Of a stretch of 64,000 bases of DNA, positions 1 through 8,486 are shown piece by piece. The translations under genes and the position numbers were made by a program. This DNA is from Virgibacillus dokdonensis (GTDB lineage: Bacteria; Bacillota; Bacilli; Bacillales; Amphibacillaceae), in assembly GCF_900166595.1 (NCBI RefSeq), contig NZ_LT745763.1:4128018-4192017 (forward strand). Reading direction: 5' to 3'. Position 1 is the stretch's first letter. Each line of letters opens with the position of its first letter. The notes below the pieces were generated by a model. The model did no database searches, was not told where the DNA came from, and worked only from the letters and a program-made list of their open reading frames with translations.

Positions 1-216
1 ATTACGTCCCAGTCGATCCAACGATTTGATATATAAAGCGTCTCCTTCTCGAAACATTCGTTTCATCAATTGGTACTCAGGCCTCTTAAAGTCTTTACCG
101 CTCGCTTTGTCTACAAATATATATTCCTCTGGAATGCCAATGTCTTTGGCAGCTTCAAATTGCCTTTCTAATGATTGATCTTTGCTGCTGACTCGTGCAT
201 AAAAAAAGGATCTCAC
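1..216 (-). CDS. tnpR: Tn3-family resolvase TnpR (serine recombinase), N-terminal part, cut by window edge
   Basis: The first 72 codons of a serine resolvase that resolves transposon cointegrates at res. A GTG start at 216-214 follows a GGAAGG-type ribosome binding site. The N-terminus reads FYARVSSKDQ, placing the nucleophilic serine at residue 10 as in the family. The partial ends with SLDRLGRN, which carries the conserved Arg residues of the catalytic core. It is divergent from tnpA, the classic Tn3-family arrangement with res between the two genes. The C-terminal helix-turn-helix lies outside the window, so completeness cannot be judged. Confidence 0.85.
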   Translation of the reverse strand, partial: MRSFFYARVSSKDQSLERQFEAAKDIGIPEEYIFVDKASGKDFKRPEYQLMKRMFREGDALYIKSLDRLGRN

Positions 217-426
217 GATGTCCCACACCTTCCCTAAATGAATGATTGATTTCTTAGATGATATATAGAAAAACTTATATAACTATTATAGATTTGTTTC
301 AAAATATCTACAAGTTTATAGACATGTTTCAAAATGATTTATGTTATACTTATGACATATAAAACAACGATAAAAGGACTCTTTCAAAAGGTTTACTTTT
401 TGAAATAGGGAAAGGAAGGAGAAACG
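217..426. other. Probable res site and divergent promoters between tnpR and tnpA
   Basis: AT-rich 210 bp spacer between divergent tnpR and tnpA. The motif GTTTCAAAAT appears twice in direct orientation, near 297-306 and 327-336, separated by a CTACAAGTTTATAGACAT stretch, resembling resolvase-binding subsites. In Tn3-family elements this interval holds res and the overlapping promoters of both genes. The assignment comes from position and these repeats; the crossover dinucleotide was not identified. Confidence 0.5.
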
Positions 427-3400
427 ATGACGGTTGAAACCACGAAAACACACCAAAAACGAATAAGCATTTTGGGGGAGGATGAATTTACAGCACTCTT
501 TGAAAGGCCGCATTTTACATATGAAGATCGTTGTTATTATTTTTCCCTTTCCCAGCCCGAGAAAGAGTTGCTACAAAATCTGCATTCCTTTAAATCTAAA
601 GTTTATTTCGTGCTGCAACTTGGTTATTTCAAGGCCAAGCACCTATTTTTCACATTTGATCTCCATGAAGTAAAGGAAGATCTTCAATACGTGCTGAAAC
701 AACATTTTAATGATAGAAAAATGGTTGATTTAAGTACCGTTCATAAGTCAACTCGTTTCAAGCAGCAACAATTGATCCTTGAACGATTCAATTACCGCAG
801 TTGTGGTTCTGAGGAAAGAAAACAAATTGAAAAAAAGGCCTATCATGCCGTCACCATTTCCGGTAAACCCATTTTTATCTTCCGTGAAATCATGAATTAT
901 TTAAATGAACAACGTATTGTTGTGCCAGGATACAGTTTTATTCAAGAAACAGTGAGTCAGGCAATCACCTTTGAACAAAATCGATTAACAGCCATCATGC
1001 ATAACCATCTAAAACAGCCTGATATCCAGGCATTGAAGGCACTACTCGAAGATGCTCAAGGGTTATATGAAATCACACTGCTTAAACGTGAACCTAAGGA
1101 TTTTAGCCTGAAAGAAATCAAACGTGAGATTGACCGAGGGGAGCAAATCCAGTCTTTATACCAACTTGCTCACACCCTTTTGCCCAAGTTAGGCGTTTCG
1201 AATGAAAGCATTAAATACTTTGCTTCATTGGTCAATTATTACTCTGTTTACAAACTCAAAAGGCTGGATGAGTGGTTGGTGTACGTTTATTTATTATGCT
1301 TTGTGTATTATCGCTATCAGCGTATGAATGACAATCTGATCAATACCTTGATTTACAATGTTCGGCGATACATCGATGAATCCAAGTCAACGGCTAAAGA
1401 TCAAATATATCAGCACTATGCGGAAAATCGACAAAACATGAAAAAGGCTGGCGAAGTGCTTCAATTACTCACTGACGACAGCATTGAGGCTGACACCCCT
1501 TTTGGCGATATTCAAGCGAGAGCTTTTTCTATCTTGGAACGGCAAAAACTTACTAATCTTGCCGATCAAATCGCCACGAATGCAAAGTGGGATGAAACAA
1601 TTCTCCAATGGGAACACATTGACCAATTAGCTCGTCAATTTAAACGTCATTTACGCCCTTTGCTGCTTATGGTTAAATTTGCTGCTCCCTCCAAAAATGA
1701 TCCACTTATGGAGGCTATAGATTTTATAAAGCAAGCTTTTCATCAAAATAAACCGTTAGGGCAATATGCTGCAGATCATTTACCTCAACTCTTTATATCG
1801 GATAGTATGAGGCGTTACATCTATGAACAAGACCCTGATGAGGAAAAGAACATCAAAGTTGATCGCTATGAGTTTCTTATTTATCGGCTTTTGCGTAATC
1901 GACTGGAAGCAGGGGATGCTTTCTGTCGTGAAAGCATTCGATTTCGTAGTTTTGAGGATGATCTCATTGATGATGAAAAGTGGCAACAGAAAGACAAATT
2001 GTTGGCTGATGCTGGTTTAATAACTTTCCGCCAGCCTATCCATGAGCATTTAGATAAATTAAAGCAACAGCTAGAAAGACGCTTAACAGAGGTGAACCAA
2101 CGAATTGCGTCTGGCGAAAATGAACATGTTCATAAAAAACGGGGACGCTATGGCCGATGGACGCTTTCCAATACGCGAGATACGGAATCCATTAATCATA
2201 CCTTTTTTGATGCACTGAGCCCGATTGATATTGGAAGTGTTTTGCACTACGCCAATCAACACTGTTCCTTTATGGAAGCGTTTGACCACATTTTAGGTCG
2301 TTATGCCAAACAGCCAAGAGAGGATCATGTTTTAGTTGCTTGTTTGATTGCTTGGGGTACAAACATGGGCTTGGGAAGAATGGGGGAAATCTCTGATATT
2401 CGTTATCCTTCGCTTTCAGCTACATCGGATAACTTTATTCGTTTAGAAACGTTAAAAGAAGCCAATGACCGAATCAGTAATGCCGTAACAGAGCTGCCAA
2501 TCTTTCACCATTACGATATCGATGATACCATTCATTCCAGCAGTGATGGCCAAAAATTCGAAACGCAAATTAATACCATGAATTCGCGTCATTCACCTAA
2601 ATATTTCGGCTTGAAAAAGGGGATTGTTTCTTACACTATGGTTGCTAACCATATTCCCGTCAACGCCCGGATTATTGGAGCAAATGAGCATGAAAGTCAT
2701 TACGTATTTGACATCCTATATAACAACACAACCGATGTTCAGCCCGAAGTGCATTCTACTGATACTCATGGAACCAATGAAGTAAATTTTGCCATTCTTC
2801 ACTTTTTCAGTTATCAGTTTGCTCCTCGTTACAAGGATATTTATGGCACCGTCAGCAGATCATTATACGGTTTCCAACATCCAAGTCACTACGGTGATAT
2901 GTTAATTAAACCCGTTCGAAAAATCAACACAGATCTGATTGCTGAGGAATGGGAGAATATCCAGCGTATTGTTTTATCTTTAGCCCTTAAATCCACAACA
3001 CAGAGCATCATCGTTGGGAAATTAAGTGCCTATGCCCGTAAAAACAGAACCAAGCGTGCATTATGGGAGTACGATAACATCATCAAAAGCCTATATTTTC
3101 TGGATTACATTGATTCGCCACCCTTACGCCGGAATGTGCAACGAACCTTAAACCGGGGTGAGAGTTACCATAAATTACGCCGGGCTGTATCGCATGCTAA
3201 TTTTGGTAAACTACGTTTCAAAACCGAACAAGAACAACAAATTTGGAATGAATGTAGCCGTCTCATTGCTAATTGCATCATCTATTACAATGCCAGCATT
3301 TTATCAAACATCCTGACTTACAGAGAAAATCAGGGACAGGATTCAGATGTATTAAAGCAAATTTCTCCCGTGGCATGGCAACACATCAATTTGTATGGTC

Positions 3401-3489
3401 ATTATGAATTTAATAAGTCACATGAATCGATCGATATGGATGCCATCACTAAAAGATTGAATCACTTTCCGGCAATACCAAACAATTAA
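427..3489 (+). CDS. tnpA: Tn3-family transposase TnpA
   Basis: A 1020-residue DDE transposase that carries out replicative (cointegrate) transposition. The ATG at 427 follows a GGAAGGAG ribosome binding site. The N-terminal half is the DNA-binding region of Tn3-type transposases; the C-terminal half is the DDE_Tnp_Tn3 catalytic domain. Candidate catalytic residues are D707 (in SSSDGQ), D779 (in STDTHGTNE) and E912 (in NRGESYH). The D-D spacing of 72 equals that recalled for Tn4430, and E912 falls at nearly the expected distance. Length matches the roughly 1000-residue family norm and the frame is intact, so the protein is probably functional. No cargo gene is visible in the window. A recognisable 38 bp terminal repeat of the usual GGGG type was not found downstream. 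Confidence 0.95.
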   Translation: MTVETTKTHQKRISILGEDEFTALFERPHFTYEDRCYYFSLSQPEKELLQNLHSFKSKVYFVLQLGYFKAKHLFFTFDLHEVKEDLQYVLKQHFNDRKMVDLSTVHKSTRFKQQQLILERFNYRSCGSEERKQIEKKAYHAVTISGKPIFIFREIMNYLNEQRIVVPGYSFIQETVSQAITFEQNRLTAIMHNHLKQPDIQALKALLEDAQGLYEITLLKREPKDFSLKEIKREIDRGEQIQSLYQLAHTLLPKLGVSNESIKYFASLVNYYSVYKLKRLDEWLVYVYLLCFVYYRYQRMNDNLINTLIYNVRRYIDESKSTAKDQIYQHYAENRQNMKKAGEVLQLLTDDSIEADTPFGDIQARAFSILERQKLTNLADQIATNAKWDETILQWEHIDQLARQFKRHLRPLLLMVKFAAPSKNDPLMEAIDFIKQAFHQNKPLGQYAADHLPQLFISDSMRRYIYEQDPDEEKNIKVDRYEFLIYRLLRNRLEAGDAFCRESIRFRSFEDDLIDDEKWQQKDKLLADAGLITFRQPIHEHLDKLKQQLERRLTEVNQRIASGENEHVHKKRGRYGRWTLSNTRDTESINHTFFDALSPIDIGSVLHYANQHCSFMEAFDHILGRYAKQPREDHVLVACLIAWGTNMGLGRMGEISDIRYPSLSATSDNFIRLETLKEANDRISNAVTELPIFHHYDIDDTIHSSSDGQKFETQINTMNSRHSPKYFGLKKGIVSYTMVANHIPVNARIIGANEHESHYVFDILYNNTTDVQPEVHSTDTHGTNEVNFAILHFFSYQFAPRYKDIYGTVSRSLYGFQHPSHYGDMLIKPVRKINTDLIAEEWENIQRIVLSLALKSTTQSIIVGKLSAYARKNRTKRALWEYDNIIKSLYFLDYIDSPPLRRNVQRTLNRGESYHKLRRAVSHANFGKLRFKTEQEQQIWNECSRLIANCIIYYNASILSNILTYRENQGQDSDVLKQISPVAWQHINLYGHYEFNKSHESIDMDAITKRLNHFPAIPNN

Positions 3490-3533
3490 CTGATAACAAT
3501 CCATGATCAGATTTACAATACACAAAGGTGCTA

Positions 3534-3559
3534 CTTCGATTAAGAAGACACCTTTTTTT
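3534..3559 (+). terminator. Intrinsic terminator after tnpA
   Basis: AAAGGTG at 3534-3540 pairs with CACCTTT, with an inner ACTTC/GAAG stem, followed by a run of seven T. It lies 45 bp after the tnpA stop codon. Confidence 0.8.
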
Positions 3560-3591
3560 ACTACAATTTGTTACTTCTATTCGGGGATTGC

Positions 3592-3621
3592 GCCCATCCC
3601 ACCTTTTTTGGGGGGATGGGC
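3592..3621. repeat. GC-rich hairpin with GCGCCC motif (repeat fragment)
   Basis: GCCCATCCC at 3592-3600 pairs with GGGATGGGC at 3613-3621. The left arm overlaps the TTGCGCCC motif that recurs in the spacers at 7107, 7771, 8398 and 8925. It may be a fragment of that repeat family or the remnant of the transposon end. Confidence 0.4.
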
Positions 3622-3684
3622 AGAAACATCCTTATTCCATCAGTTCAATAACAATTTATTATTTTTTAATACATAGTTATTGAA

Positions 3685-3712
3685 TTACAATAAATGTGTA
3701 TGTTATTATAAT
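3685..3712 (+). promoter_or_regulatory. Predicted promoter for the DUF2975/XRE pair
   Basis: TTACAA (3685-3690), 16 bp spacer, TATAAT (3707-3712), about 30 bp before the start codon. Confidence 0.55.
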
Positions 3713-3741
3713 AATAATGATGGATAAGCGAGGTGCTTTTA

Positions 3742-4218
3742 ATGCAACGAGGAACAACACTCTTTTTAAGAATAGCTGTTTATCTTATTGGGATTATGGT
3801 ACTTGCCTTGTTTATATTTTGGTTGCCTAGATTAGCAGACGATACAGCAGAAATGTTTCCGAAGTTTTCCTATTTACGATTTCCCGTTTTAATCGGTTTG
3901 TATGTAACAGGAATTCCGTTTTACTTTGCTTTGTATAAAGCCTTGAAACTTTTAACTTACATTGATAAAAACAATGCCTTCTCGAAGCTATCGGTAAATG
4001 CATTAAGATACATAAAATACTGTGCAATAACAATTAGCGTCTTATACGCCATAGGAGCTATCTTCTTATTGACTCAAAACGCTTTACATCCCGGAATAGC
4101 AATTATCATATTTACAATTATTTTTAGTTCCGTTGTTATTGCAGTCTTTACTATGGTTCTTCAGAAGTTGTTGAAAAGTGCTTTAGATATAAAATCAGAA
4201 AATGATTTAACGGTCTGA
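3742..4218 (+). CDS. DUF2975 family four-helix membrane protein
   Basis: A 158-residue integral membrane protein with four hydrophobic segments, near residues 8-28, 45-68, 88-112 and 118-140. The N-terminus MQRGTTLFLRIAV and overall pattern are typical of DUF2975 proteins. ATG at 3742 is preferred over the GTG at 3733 because AGGTG at 3731-3735 then sits at a normal distance. It is followed with a 10 bp gap by a small XRE-type regulator; this pairing recurs in Firmicutes (from memory, YoaS/YozG in B. subtilis). No biochemical function is known to me; a membrane sensor modulating the partner regulator is inference only. Confidence 0.8.
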   Translation: MQRGTTLFLRIAVYLIGIMVLALFIFWLPRLADDTAEMFPKFSYLRFPVLIGLYVTGIPFYFALYKALKLLTYIDKNNAFSKLSVNALRYIKYCAITISVLYAIGAIFLLTQNALHPGIAIIIFTIIFSSVVIAVFTMVLQKLLKSALDIKSENDLTV

Positions 4219-4228
4219 GGTGAAAACA

Positions 4229-4435
4229 GTGGCAATTATAATCAACATTGATGTGATGTTGGCAAAAAGAAAAATGAGTGTAACAGAATTATCCGAGAAG
4301 GTAGGAATCACAATGGCTAACATATCTATTTTAAAAAATGGAAAGGCAAAAGCGATTCGATTATCTACTTTAGAATCCATTTGCAGGGCATTGGATTGTG
4401 AGCCGGGAGATATTCTAGAATATCAAAAGGATTAG
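4229..4435 (+). CDS. Small XRE-family (YozG-like) transcriptional regulator
   Basis: A 68-residue protein that is essentially one Cro/C1-type helix-turn-helix domain, with ELSEKVGITMANISILKNGK spanning the recognition region and a typical LCRALDCEPGDILEY-like C-terminal helix. The GTG at 4229 is chosen because GAGGTG at 4217-4222 sits 6 bp before it; the upstream in-frame GTG at 4220 lies inside that ribosome binding site. It is cotranscribed with and almost abuts the DUF2975 gene, whose stop codon overlaps the ribosome binding site, suggesting translational coupling. Targets are unknown; autoregulation of this small operon is likely. Confidence 0.85.
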   Translation: MAIIINIDVMLAKRKMSVTELSEKVGITMANISILKNGKAKAIRLSTLESICRALDCEPGDILEYQKD

Positions 4436-4493
4436 CTAATCAATACCAGGTAATGAAATGAAGGCCGGTACTTATTACATAAATTGAAAGGAA

Positions 4494-4865
4494 GTGTTAA
4501 TCATTACAGTTTCATTAATATTTTTAGTGATTGTAGGTGTCATTGTACTTGCAATGTTTATTGCGCCGATGATTATAGCCATTAAAAAAAGTGAAAAAGG
4601 AAAACGTCCCTATAGTATTTCTTACGTAGTAGTAGGACTATTGATTTTTCAATGGGTGTTTTTCCTGGTTGGCGGCTACACTTTACTACCTGTGAATGTT
4701 GCGGATTCATTGTTTGTACCCATATGGTTAGTGTTGTGTGTAGGGAGTGCAATCACAGCTATCGTTGAATTCAAAAACAACAAGTTTTTTTCTATTCCCG
4801 TTGGAGGCCTAACAATAATTAGTTTTTTATTTAGTGTCCTTGCCTATGGAATAGGGGAAATGTGA
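4494..4865 (+). CDS. Small membrane protein, unknown function
   Basis: An open frame of about 120 codons with hydrophobic segments near residues 2-27, 45-64, 72-92 and 100-118 and a short basic loop (KKSEKGKRPYS) after the first, consistent with a four-helix membrane protein. I do not recognise the family. The start is uncertain: GTG at 4494 overlaps the AAAGGAAG ribosome binding site (4487-4494), while ATC at 4500 and ATT at 4503 are better spaced, so a rare non-NTG start is possible. It lies 58 bp after the XRE gene and may be part of the same operon. Confidence 0.65.
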   Translation: MLIITVSLIFLVIVGVIVLAMFIAPMIIAIKKSEKGKRPYSISYVVVGLLIFQWVFFLVGGYTLLPVNVADSLFVPIWLVLCVGSAITAIVEFKNNKFFSIPVGGLTIISFLFSVLAYGIGEM

Positions 4866-4902
4866 TTATCTGTTTATTTTGTTTCTGTTAAACAATAAAG
4901 CG

Positions 4903-4931
4903 GGCTAGATTATTGCATAAATAATCTAGCC
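4903..4931. terminator. Perfect 12 bp hairpin between convergent genes, probable bidirectional terminator
   Basis: GGCTAGATTATT at 4903-4914 pairs exactly with AATAATCTAGCC at 4920-4931. It lies between the plus-strand gene ending at 4865 and the minus-strand gene ending at 4942. T-rich sequence follows only on the minus side (CGCTTTATTG). Confidence 0.65.
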
Positions 4932-4941
4932 TACAGATGGT

Positions 4942-5790
4942 TTAATGTTTATGATATTTTGTATAGTGCCCCTGTTTGTAAGAGCAATATGCTGCTCTGT
5001 ATTTTTGATTACATTTATTATGCGCTTTACAATATCTTAGTGCGCCATAGTCGCAGTCACTGTGATAAAAATTAATAATCGCTTGTGGCTTCCATTTTTG
5101 TAGGTGCTTATTATTGCTTTTTGGGCCATTAAATCTATTACAATGGACTGGATCTCCATATTTAAATGTCTTTGAACCATAAGGGGGCATTTTCACTTTC
5201 GCTAATCCAATTTTGTGTTCTCCAGAACTGTCATGCTCGTCCATGTTCCCGATTATTTCATTTAAATTCTGTTCTAAGATTACTTCATATTCTCCATTTT
5301 CATTCTTTCTGATGGTTTCTTTATTATTTTCATCACTTTCAACCTCAATTGTTTCGGGGTTACCTTCTACCTCAAAACGACCATCATTTATTTCTGTTTT
5401 TTTCCCATTCACTATTAAAGTGTTTTCATTATTATGACCATCATGATTTTCAGGCTCTGTGCTTTCCAGCATCTTATTTTCAGGAGGAAGATAACCATCT
5501 TTTATAGCCTTATCAATTTCTTCCGGAACCGAGCGATATTGTACAAGAACCCCATCTTCTAATTCCCATCCAATTTCTTTTAGGTCTTCCTTTTCTTTAG
5601 GTGTTGCACTGTCCCAATCTGTTTCTGGAGCGGTATATTTAATAATGATTTTACCTTTCTCCGGTTTTGTTTGGTCTTTGCTTATTGTTTTGTTAGTACC
5701 TGTTGTCGCAAACGCTGAGGTAATTGGAACAATAGCGATTAAAGAGAGTATCGCAATAAAAAATGTGACGTAAATTGCCTTTCTTTTCAT
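4942..5790 (-). CDS. Secreted protein with acidic middle and Cys/His-rich C-terminus, unknown family
   Basis: A 282-residue protein with a clear Sec signal peptide: basic MKRK, a hydrophobic core to about residue 24, and a likely cleavage after SAFA near residue 28. The mature part has a Trp-containing segment (TDWDSATPKEKEDLKEIGWELEDG), an acidic Asn/Glu-rich middle (about 100-190), and a basic C-terminal region with five cysteines and many His, Lys and Tyr (about 215-282). There are no cysteines earlier, so disulfides would be confined to the C-terminus. No cell-wall sorting motif, lipobox or transmembrane anchor is visible. An AAAGGGG ribosome binding site precedes the ATG. I do not recognise the family; cell-wall or extracellular binding is speculation. 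Confidence 0.75.
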   Translation of the reverse strand: MKRKAIYVTFFIAILSLIAIVPITSAFATTGTNKTISKDQTKPEKGKIIIKYTAPETDWDSATPKEKEDLKEIGWELEDGVLVQYRSVPEEIDKAIKDGYLPPENKMLESTEPENHDGHNNENTLIVNGKKTEINDGRFEVEGNPETIEVESDENNKETIRKNENGEYEVILEQNLNEIIGNMDEHDSSGEHKIGLAKVKMPPYGSKTFKYGDPVHCNRFNGPKSNNKHLQKWKPQAIINFYHSDCDYGALRYCKAHNKCNQKYRAAYCSYKQGHYTKYHKH

Positions 5791-6111
5791 TAATACAACC
5801 CCTTTTCTATTTTATATATAAATGCTATCATAGCCTCGCATTAAATGTAAGCATTTTCCCAAAAATATAAATAATGATTAATTCAAAAACTTAATAACCC
5901 CCATCAATATTTATAACAATCCCGTTAGAAGGTACAAACCTTGTGAAAGACGCTTTAAACCTAACTTTTTTTGTTTCAAATTAAAGTAATGTAAAAGGGT
6001 GTAACCATTTTGACGAGGTTTGAGGTTAATTTAAATATTCTGAAACATACCTTTTCGAGGGGTTGGGCAAAAACACCCAATCTTATTTTTATTATATGGG
6101 GGAATCAATGT
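5791..6111. other. AT-rich intergenic spacer between divergent genes
   Basis: No gene supported. The TTGACG at 6010-6015 could be a -35 element, with AAATAT 17 bp downstream as a weak -10 for the methyltransferase. A short TTGGGC/CCCAA hairpin lies near 6064-6080. The open frame of the methyltransferase extends upstream to 6010 but has no ribosome binding site there. Confidence 0.4.
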
Positions 6112-7029
6112 ATGGAGAAAAATGAATCCAGTTTAACTTCCTTAATTTCAGCTTTTGGTCGAGCATACCATAGTAAATATGACACACCAAAGATTTTTGA
6201 TGATTATATTGCAAAAGATTTAATTACCCAAAAGGAATTTGAAGATATTCGTAAAAACATGATTCAAGGAATTCAATTTTTTAATCATGAAATTGCTATA
6301 AAATTTCAAGATCAACCCGATGAAATATTAAAATGGATTACACAAGTTCAACTCTCACCAACTCCATTAGCACGTGCTGCCTATTGTGAAAAAGTATTAT
6401 TCCATGAGATAGTACTAGGAGCTGAACAATATGTCATTCTAGGAGCTGGATTGGATACATTTTGTTTTCGGAACCCAGAATTAGACCCTAAGTTGGAAAT
6501 ATTTGAAGTTGATTATCCGTCTACACAAGATTTTAAAAGGAATAGGCTAGCCAAATCTAATTATCAAATTCCTTATAATTTTCACTTTGTTCCAATGGAT
6601 TTCACCAAAGATATTATCCTACAAAACCTTATTGATGAGGGTTTTCAACCAAACAAAAAAACCTTTTATAGTCTCTTAGGTGTTTCCTATTACTTAACAA
6701 AAGAAGAAATTTCAAATTTAATTAAAGAATTATTTGCAGAGATTCCATTGGGAAGTTCCATCGTTTTTGATTATGCAGATGATAAACTATTTGAAGAAAA
6801 AGGATTGTCTAACCGAGTTCAGAATATGGTGCAAATGGCATCCGCTAGTGGCGAACCAATGAAATCATGTTTTACTTATGACGAAATAGAAATATTGTTA
6901 GAAGATGCAGGATTACTTATTTACGAACATTTATCACCCGATGTTATAAATAATAAATTCTTTAGCGATCGTTCGGATTATTTAAAAGCCTTTGAAACGA
7001 TTCATTACATCCATGCTGTAAAAAAATAA
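6112..7029 (+). CDS. Class I SAM-dependent methyltransferase, leucine carboxyl methyltransferase (LCM/PPM1) type
   Basis: A 305-residue protein of the COG3315/TIGR00027-type bacterial methyltransferases. The SAM-binding glycine motif VILGAGLDTF is at about residues 108-117, followed by an acidic FEVDYP strand-2 motif and SLLGVSYYLTKEEI downstream, all typical of the family. ATG at 6112 is preferred over the in-frame TTG at 6010, since GGGGGA lies 8 bp before it and homologous proteins begin near here. Members modify small molecules or protein carboxyl groups; the substrate is unknown. It stands alone with its own terminator. Confidence 0.85.
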   Translation: MEKNESSLTSLISAFGRAYHSKYDTPKIFDDYIAKDLITQKEFEDIRKNMIQGIQFFNHEIAIKFQDQPDEILKWITQVQLSPTPLARAAYCEKVLFHEIVLGAEQYVILGAGLDTFCFRNPELDPKLEIFEVDYPSTQDFKRNRLAKSNYQIPYNFHFVPMDFTKDIILQNLIDEGFQPNKKTFYSLLGVSYYLTKEEISNLIKELFAEIPLGSSIVFDYADDKLFEEKGLSNRVQNMVQMASASGEPMKSCFTYDEIEILLEDAGLLIYEHLSPDVINNKFFSDRSDYLKAFETIHYIHAVKK

Positions 7030-7046
7030 TTATTTGTTTAATATCA

Positions 7047-7090
7047 GCTTACCCCTTAATCCTCTATTTGATTGAGGGGTAGGCTTATTA
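7047..7090 (+). terminator. Intrinsic terminator after the methyltransferase gene
   Basis: GCTTACCCCTTAATC pairs with GATTGAGGGGTAGGC (7047-7084), followed by TTATTATT. Starts 18 bp after the stop codon. Confidence 0.8.
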
Positions 7091-7106
7091 TTAATTATTA
7101 CACAAT

Positions 7107-7164
7107 CTGGCCCTTTAACGGCGCAATGCTTATTCAACAACTGCGCCCTATAAAGGAATAAACA
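7107..7164. repeat. GCGCCC-type dispersed repeat fragment
   Basis: Contains TGGCCC, GGCGCAATG, TTATTCAACAA and TGCGCCC followed by AAAGGAATAA, words shared with the spacers at 7771-7886, 8398-8466 and 8925-8975. Noncoding. Confidence 0.5.
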
Positions 7165-7190
7165 CAATAAACACTATAGTTTGAATTTCT

Positions 7191-7664
7191 TTAGTTAAGG
7201 GTGAGAATAAACTCTTCAACATCCTTACCACGCGCGTTTGCATACCCGCTATCTTCACCCGAAATCATGAACCCACATCTTTTTAAAACCTTTATGGATC
7301 CAGTATTGTCTTTTGCAGCGCGAGCATAAAGTGGACGAATTGAAACCTGTTTTAGAAATTCTTGTAAAGCGTTGGTTGCGATTCCCTTACCCCAGTATTC
7401 CTTTCCAATCCAATAGGTTACTTCTGGTTTTCCGGACTGCTCGAAGTGTACAATATGGCCAACTACGGTGTTCTCAACAATGATAGTTTGCTTAATAATA
7501 TTCTTATTCGTAAGTATTTTGTTCCAGTGTTCAGCGAAGCTATTCCAATCATTAGGGTCCTTACTTGTAAAGGCGGCCATTTGGTTTGCCTCACTGTCCC
7601 GTTGATGCTTAAAAAAAATAGGAAGGTCATCCTCATCCACATTCCGAAGCACTAAATTGCTCAT
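7191..7664 (-). CDS. GNAT-family N-acetyltransferase
   Basis: A 157-residue acetyl-CoA-dependent acetyltransferase of the RimJ/RimL-like group. The YWIGKEYWGKGIATNAL segment (about residues 85-101) is the acetyl-CoA pyrophosphate-binding motif A, and NTGSIKVLKRCGF is the conserved C-terminal motif B. The ATG at 7664 sits 7 bp after GAGGGTG, whereas the upstream GTG at 7673 overlaps that site. The substrate (protein N-terminus, amine or antibiotic) cannot be read from sequence. It is a single gene flanked by repeat fragments. Confidence 0.88.
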   Translation of the reverse strand: MSNLVLRNVDEDDLPIFFKHQRDSEANQMAAFTSKDPNDWNSFAEHWNKILTNKNIIKQTIIVENTVVGHIVHFEQSGKPEVTYWIGKEYWGKGIATNALQEFLKQVSIRPLYARAAKDNTGSIKVLKRCGFMISGEDSGYANARGKDVEEFILTLN

Positions 7665-7770
7665 TAAACTCACCCTCTGTCGTTTACTTTATTCTAGCAA
7701 ACGTACGTTCCCTAAGCAATATATTTTATCGTGTAAAACCACCTTGATATGCTTAGTACCAATTCATTTC

Positions 7771-7886
7771 CTTGTTCAACAAAATGGCCCTAATATGCAA
7801 GATGGGTGCTTCTCCTTATTAGGGAATAGCGCCCGATGAATCAACAATATGCGCAAGGCTTATTCCGCGAATGAGCCCTATTGCTG
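7771..7886. repeat. GCGCCC-type dispersed repeat, longest copy
   Basis: Holds CTTGTTCAACAAAATGGCC, GGGAATAGCGCCCG, AATATGCGCAAGGCTTATTCC and GAGCCC. The words TTCAACAA, GCGC and the GGAATA/TATTCC pair recur in the neighbouring spacers. Noncoding, 240 bp long spacer between the GNAT and VOC genes. Confidence 0.5.
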
Positions 7887-7922
7887 GAGATCAAACCCTT
7901 TAAATTAGTATTAAAAGATTGT

Positions 7923-8279
7923 TTATAAACGAGTACATATGCGTAATTGATTTCCATCAGGATCTACGACTGTCATCATACGAAGTCCTTCAAGATCCTC
8001 ATTTGGAGGTTCCGTAATACGGATATCTTTTTTACTCTTTAATTCGTAGTACCATTTATCAACATTGGGAACAAATAAGTGAATTAACCCACCCGTTTCG
8101 CAGTCTCCAGTATGTTCAGTTAAATAAATAGTCATTTCGTCCTTAGTGATCTGAACAAAAACAGGAAAATCAGGTTCAAACCGATGCTCCCAATCAATTT
8201 GAAATCCCATTCCTTCTACGTAAAACGCCTTACTCTTTTTATAATCAGTAATGCGGAATGCAGGAACCACTTTTTGCAT
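7923..8279 (-). CDS. VOC-fold (glyoxalase/bleomycin-resistance-like) protein
   Basis: A 118-residue protein with the two beta-alpha-beta-beta-beta modules of the vicinal oxygen chelate superfamily. Signature segments include VVPAFRITDYKKSKAFYVEG at the N-terminus and VVDPDGNQLRI at the C-terminus (about residues 104-114), where the late Glu/His metal ligand is not obvious. ATG at 8279 is 7 bp after GGAGG; the in-frame ATG at 8294 overlaps the ribosome binding site. Members act in antibiotic or aldehyde handling; the ligand is unknown. A second VOC gene follows upstream at 8487. Confidence 0.85.
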   Translation of the reverse strand: MQKVVPAFRITDYKKSKAFYVEGMGFQIDWEHRFEPDFPVFVQITKDEMTIYLTEHTGDCETGGLIHLFVPNVDKWYYELKSKKDIRITEPPNEDLEGLRMMTVVDPDGNQLRICTRL

Positions 8280-8397
8280 ATTGACATCCTCCATGATAAG
8301 TTATTTCTAATTTTCAACAAGCAGGTTAGATGATCCTGCCTATTTAGTCTTTTTTAAAAAAATTAACCTCTAAATATCTTTTAGCCAGTAAACTTTG

Positions 8398-8466
8398 ACA
8401 ATCTGTCCCTTAAATGAAAACAGACGTATTTCTTAGAGAAACGCGCCCTAGTCTGGAATAAAGTCT
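8398..8466. repeat. GCGCCC-type dispersed repeat fragment
   Basis: Contains TCTGTCCCTTAAATG and AACGCGCCCTAGTCTGGAATAA, matching the pattern GCGCCC-N-GGAATAA seen at 7142-7162. Noncoding. Confidence 0.45.
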
Positions 8467-8486
8467 AAACTATGTATTACTTTACA

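Noticed and set aside
6010..6111. N-terminal extension of the methyltransferase from a TTG at 6010
   Set aside because: No ribosome binding site, and the TTGACG looks more like a -35 box; ATG 6112 has a strong ribosome binding site and the family N-terminus.
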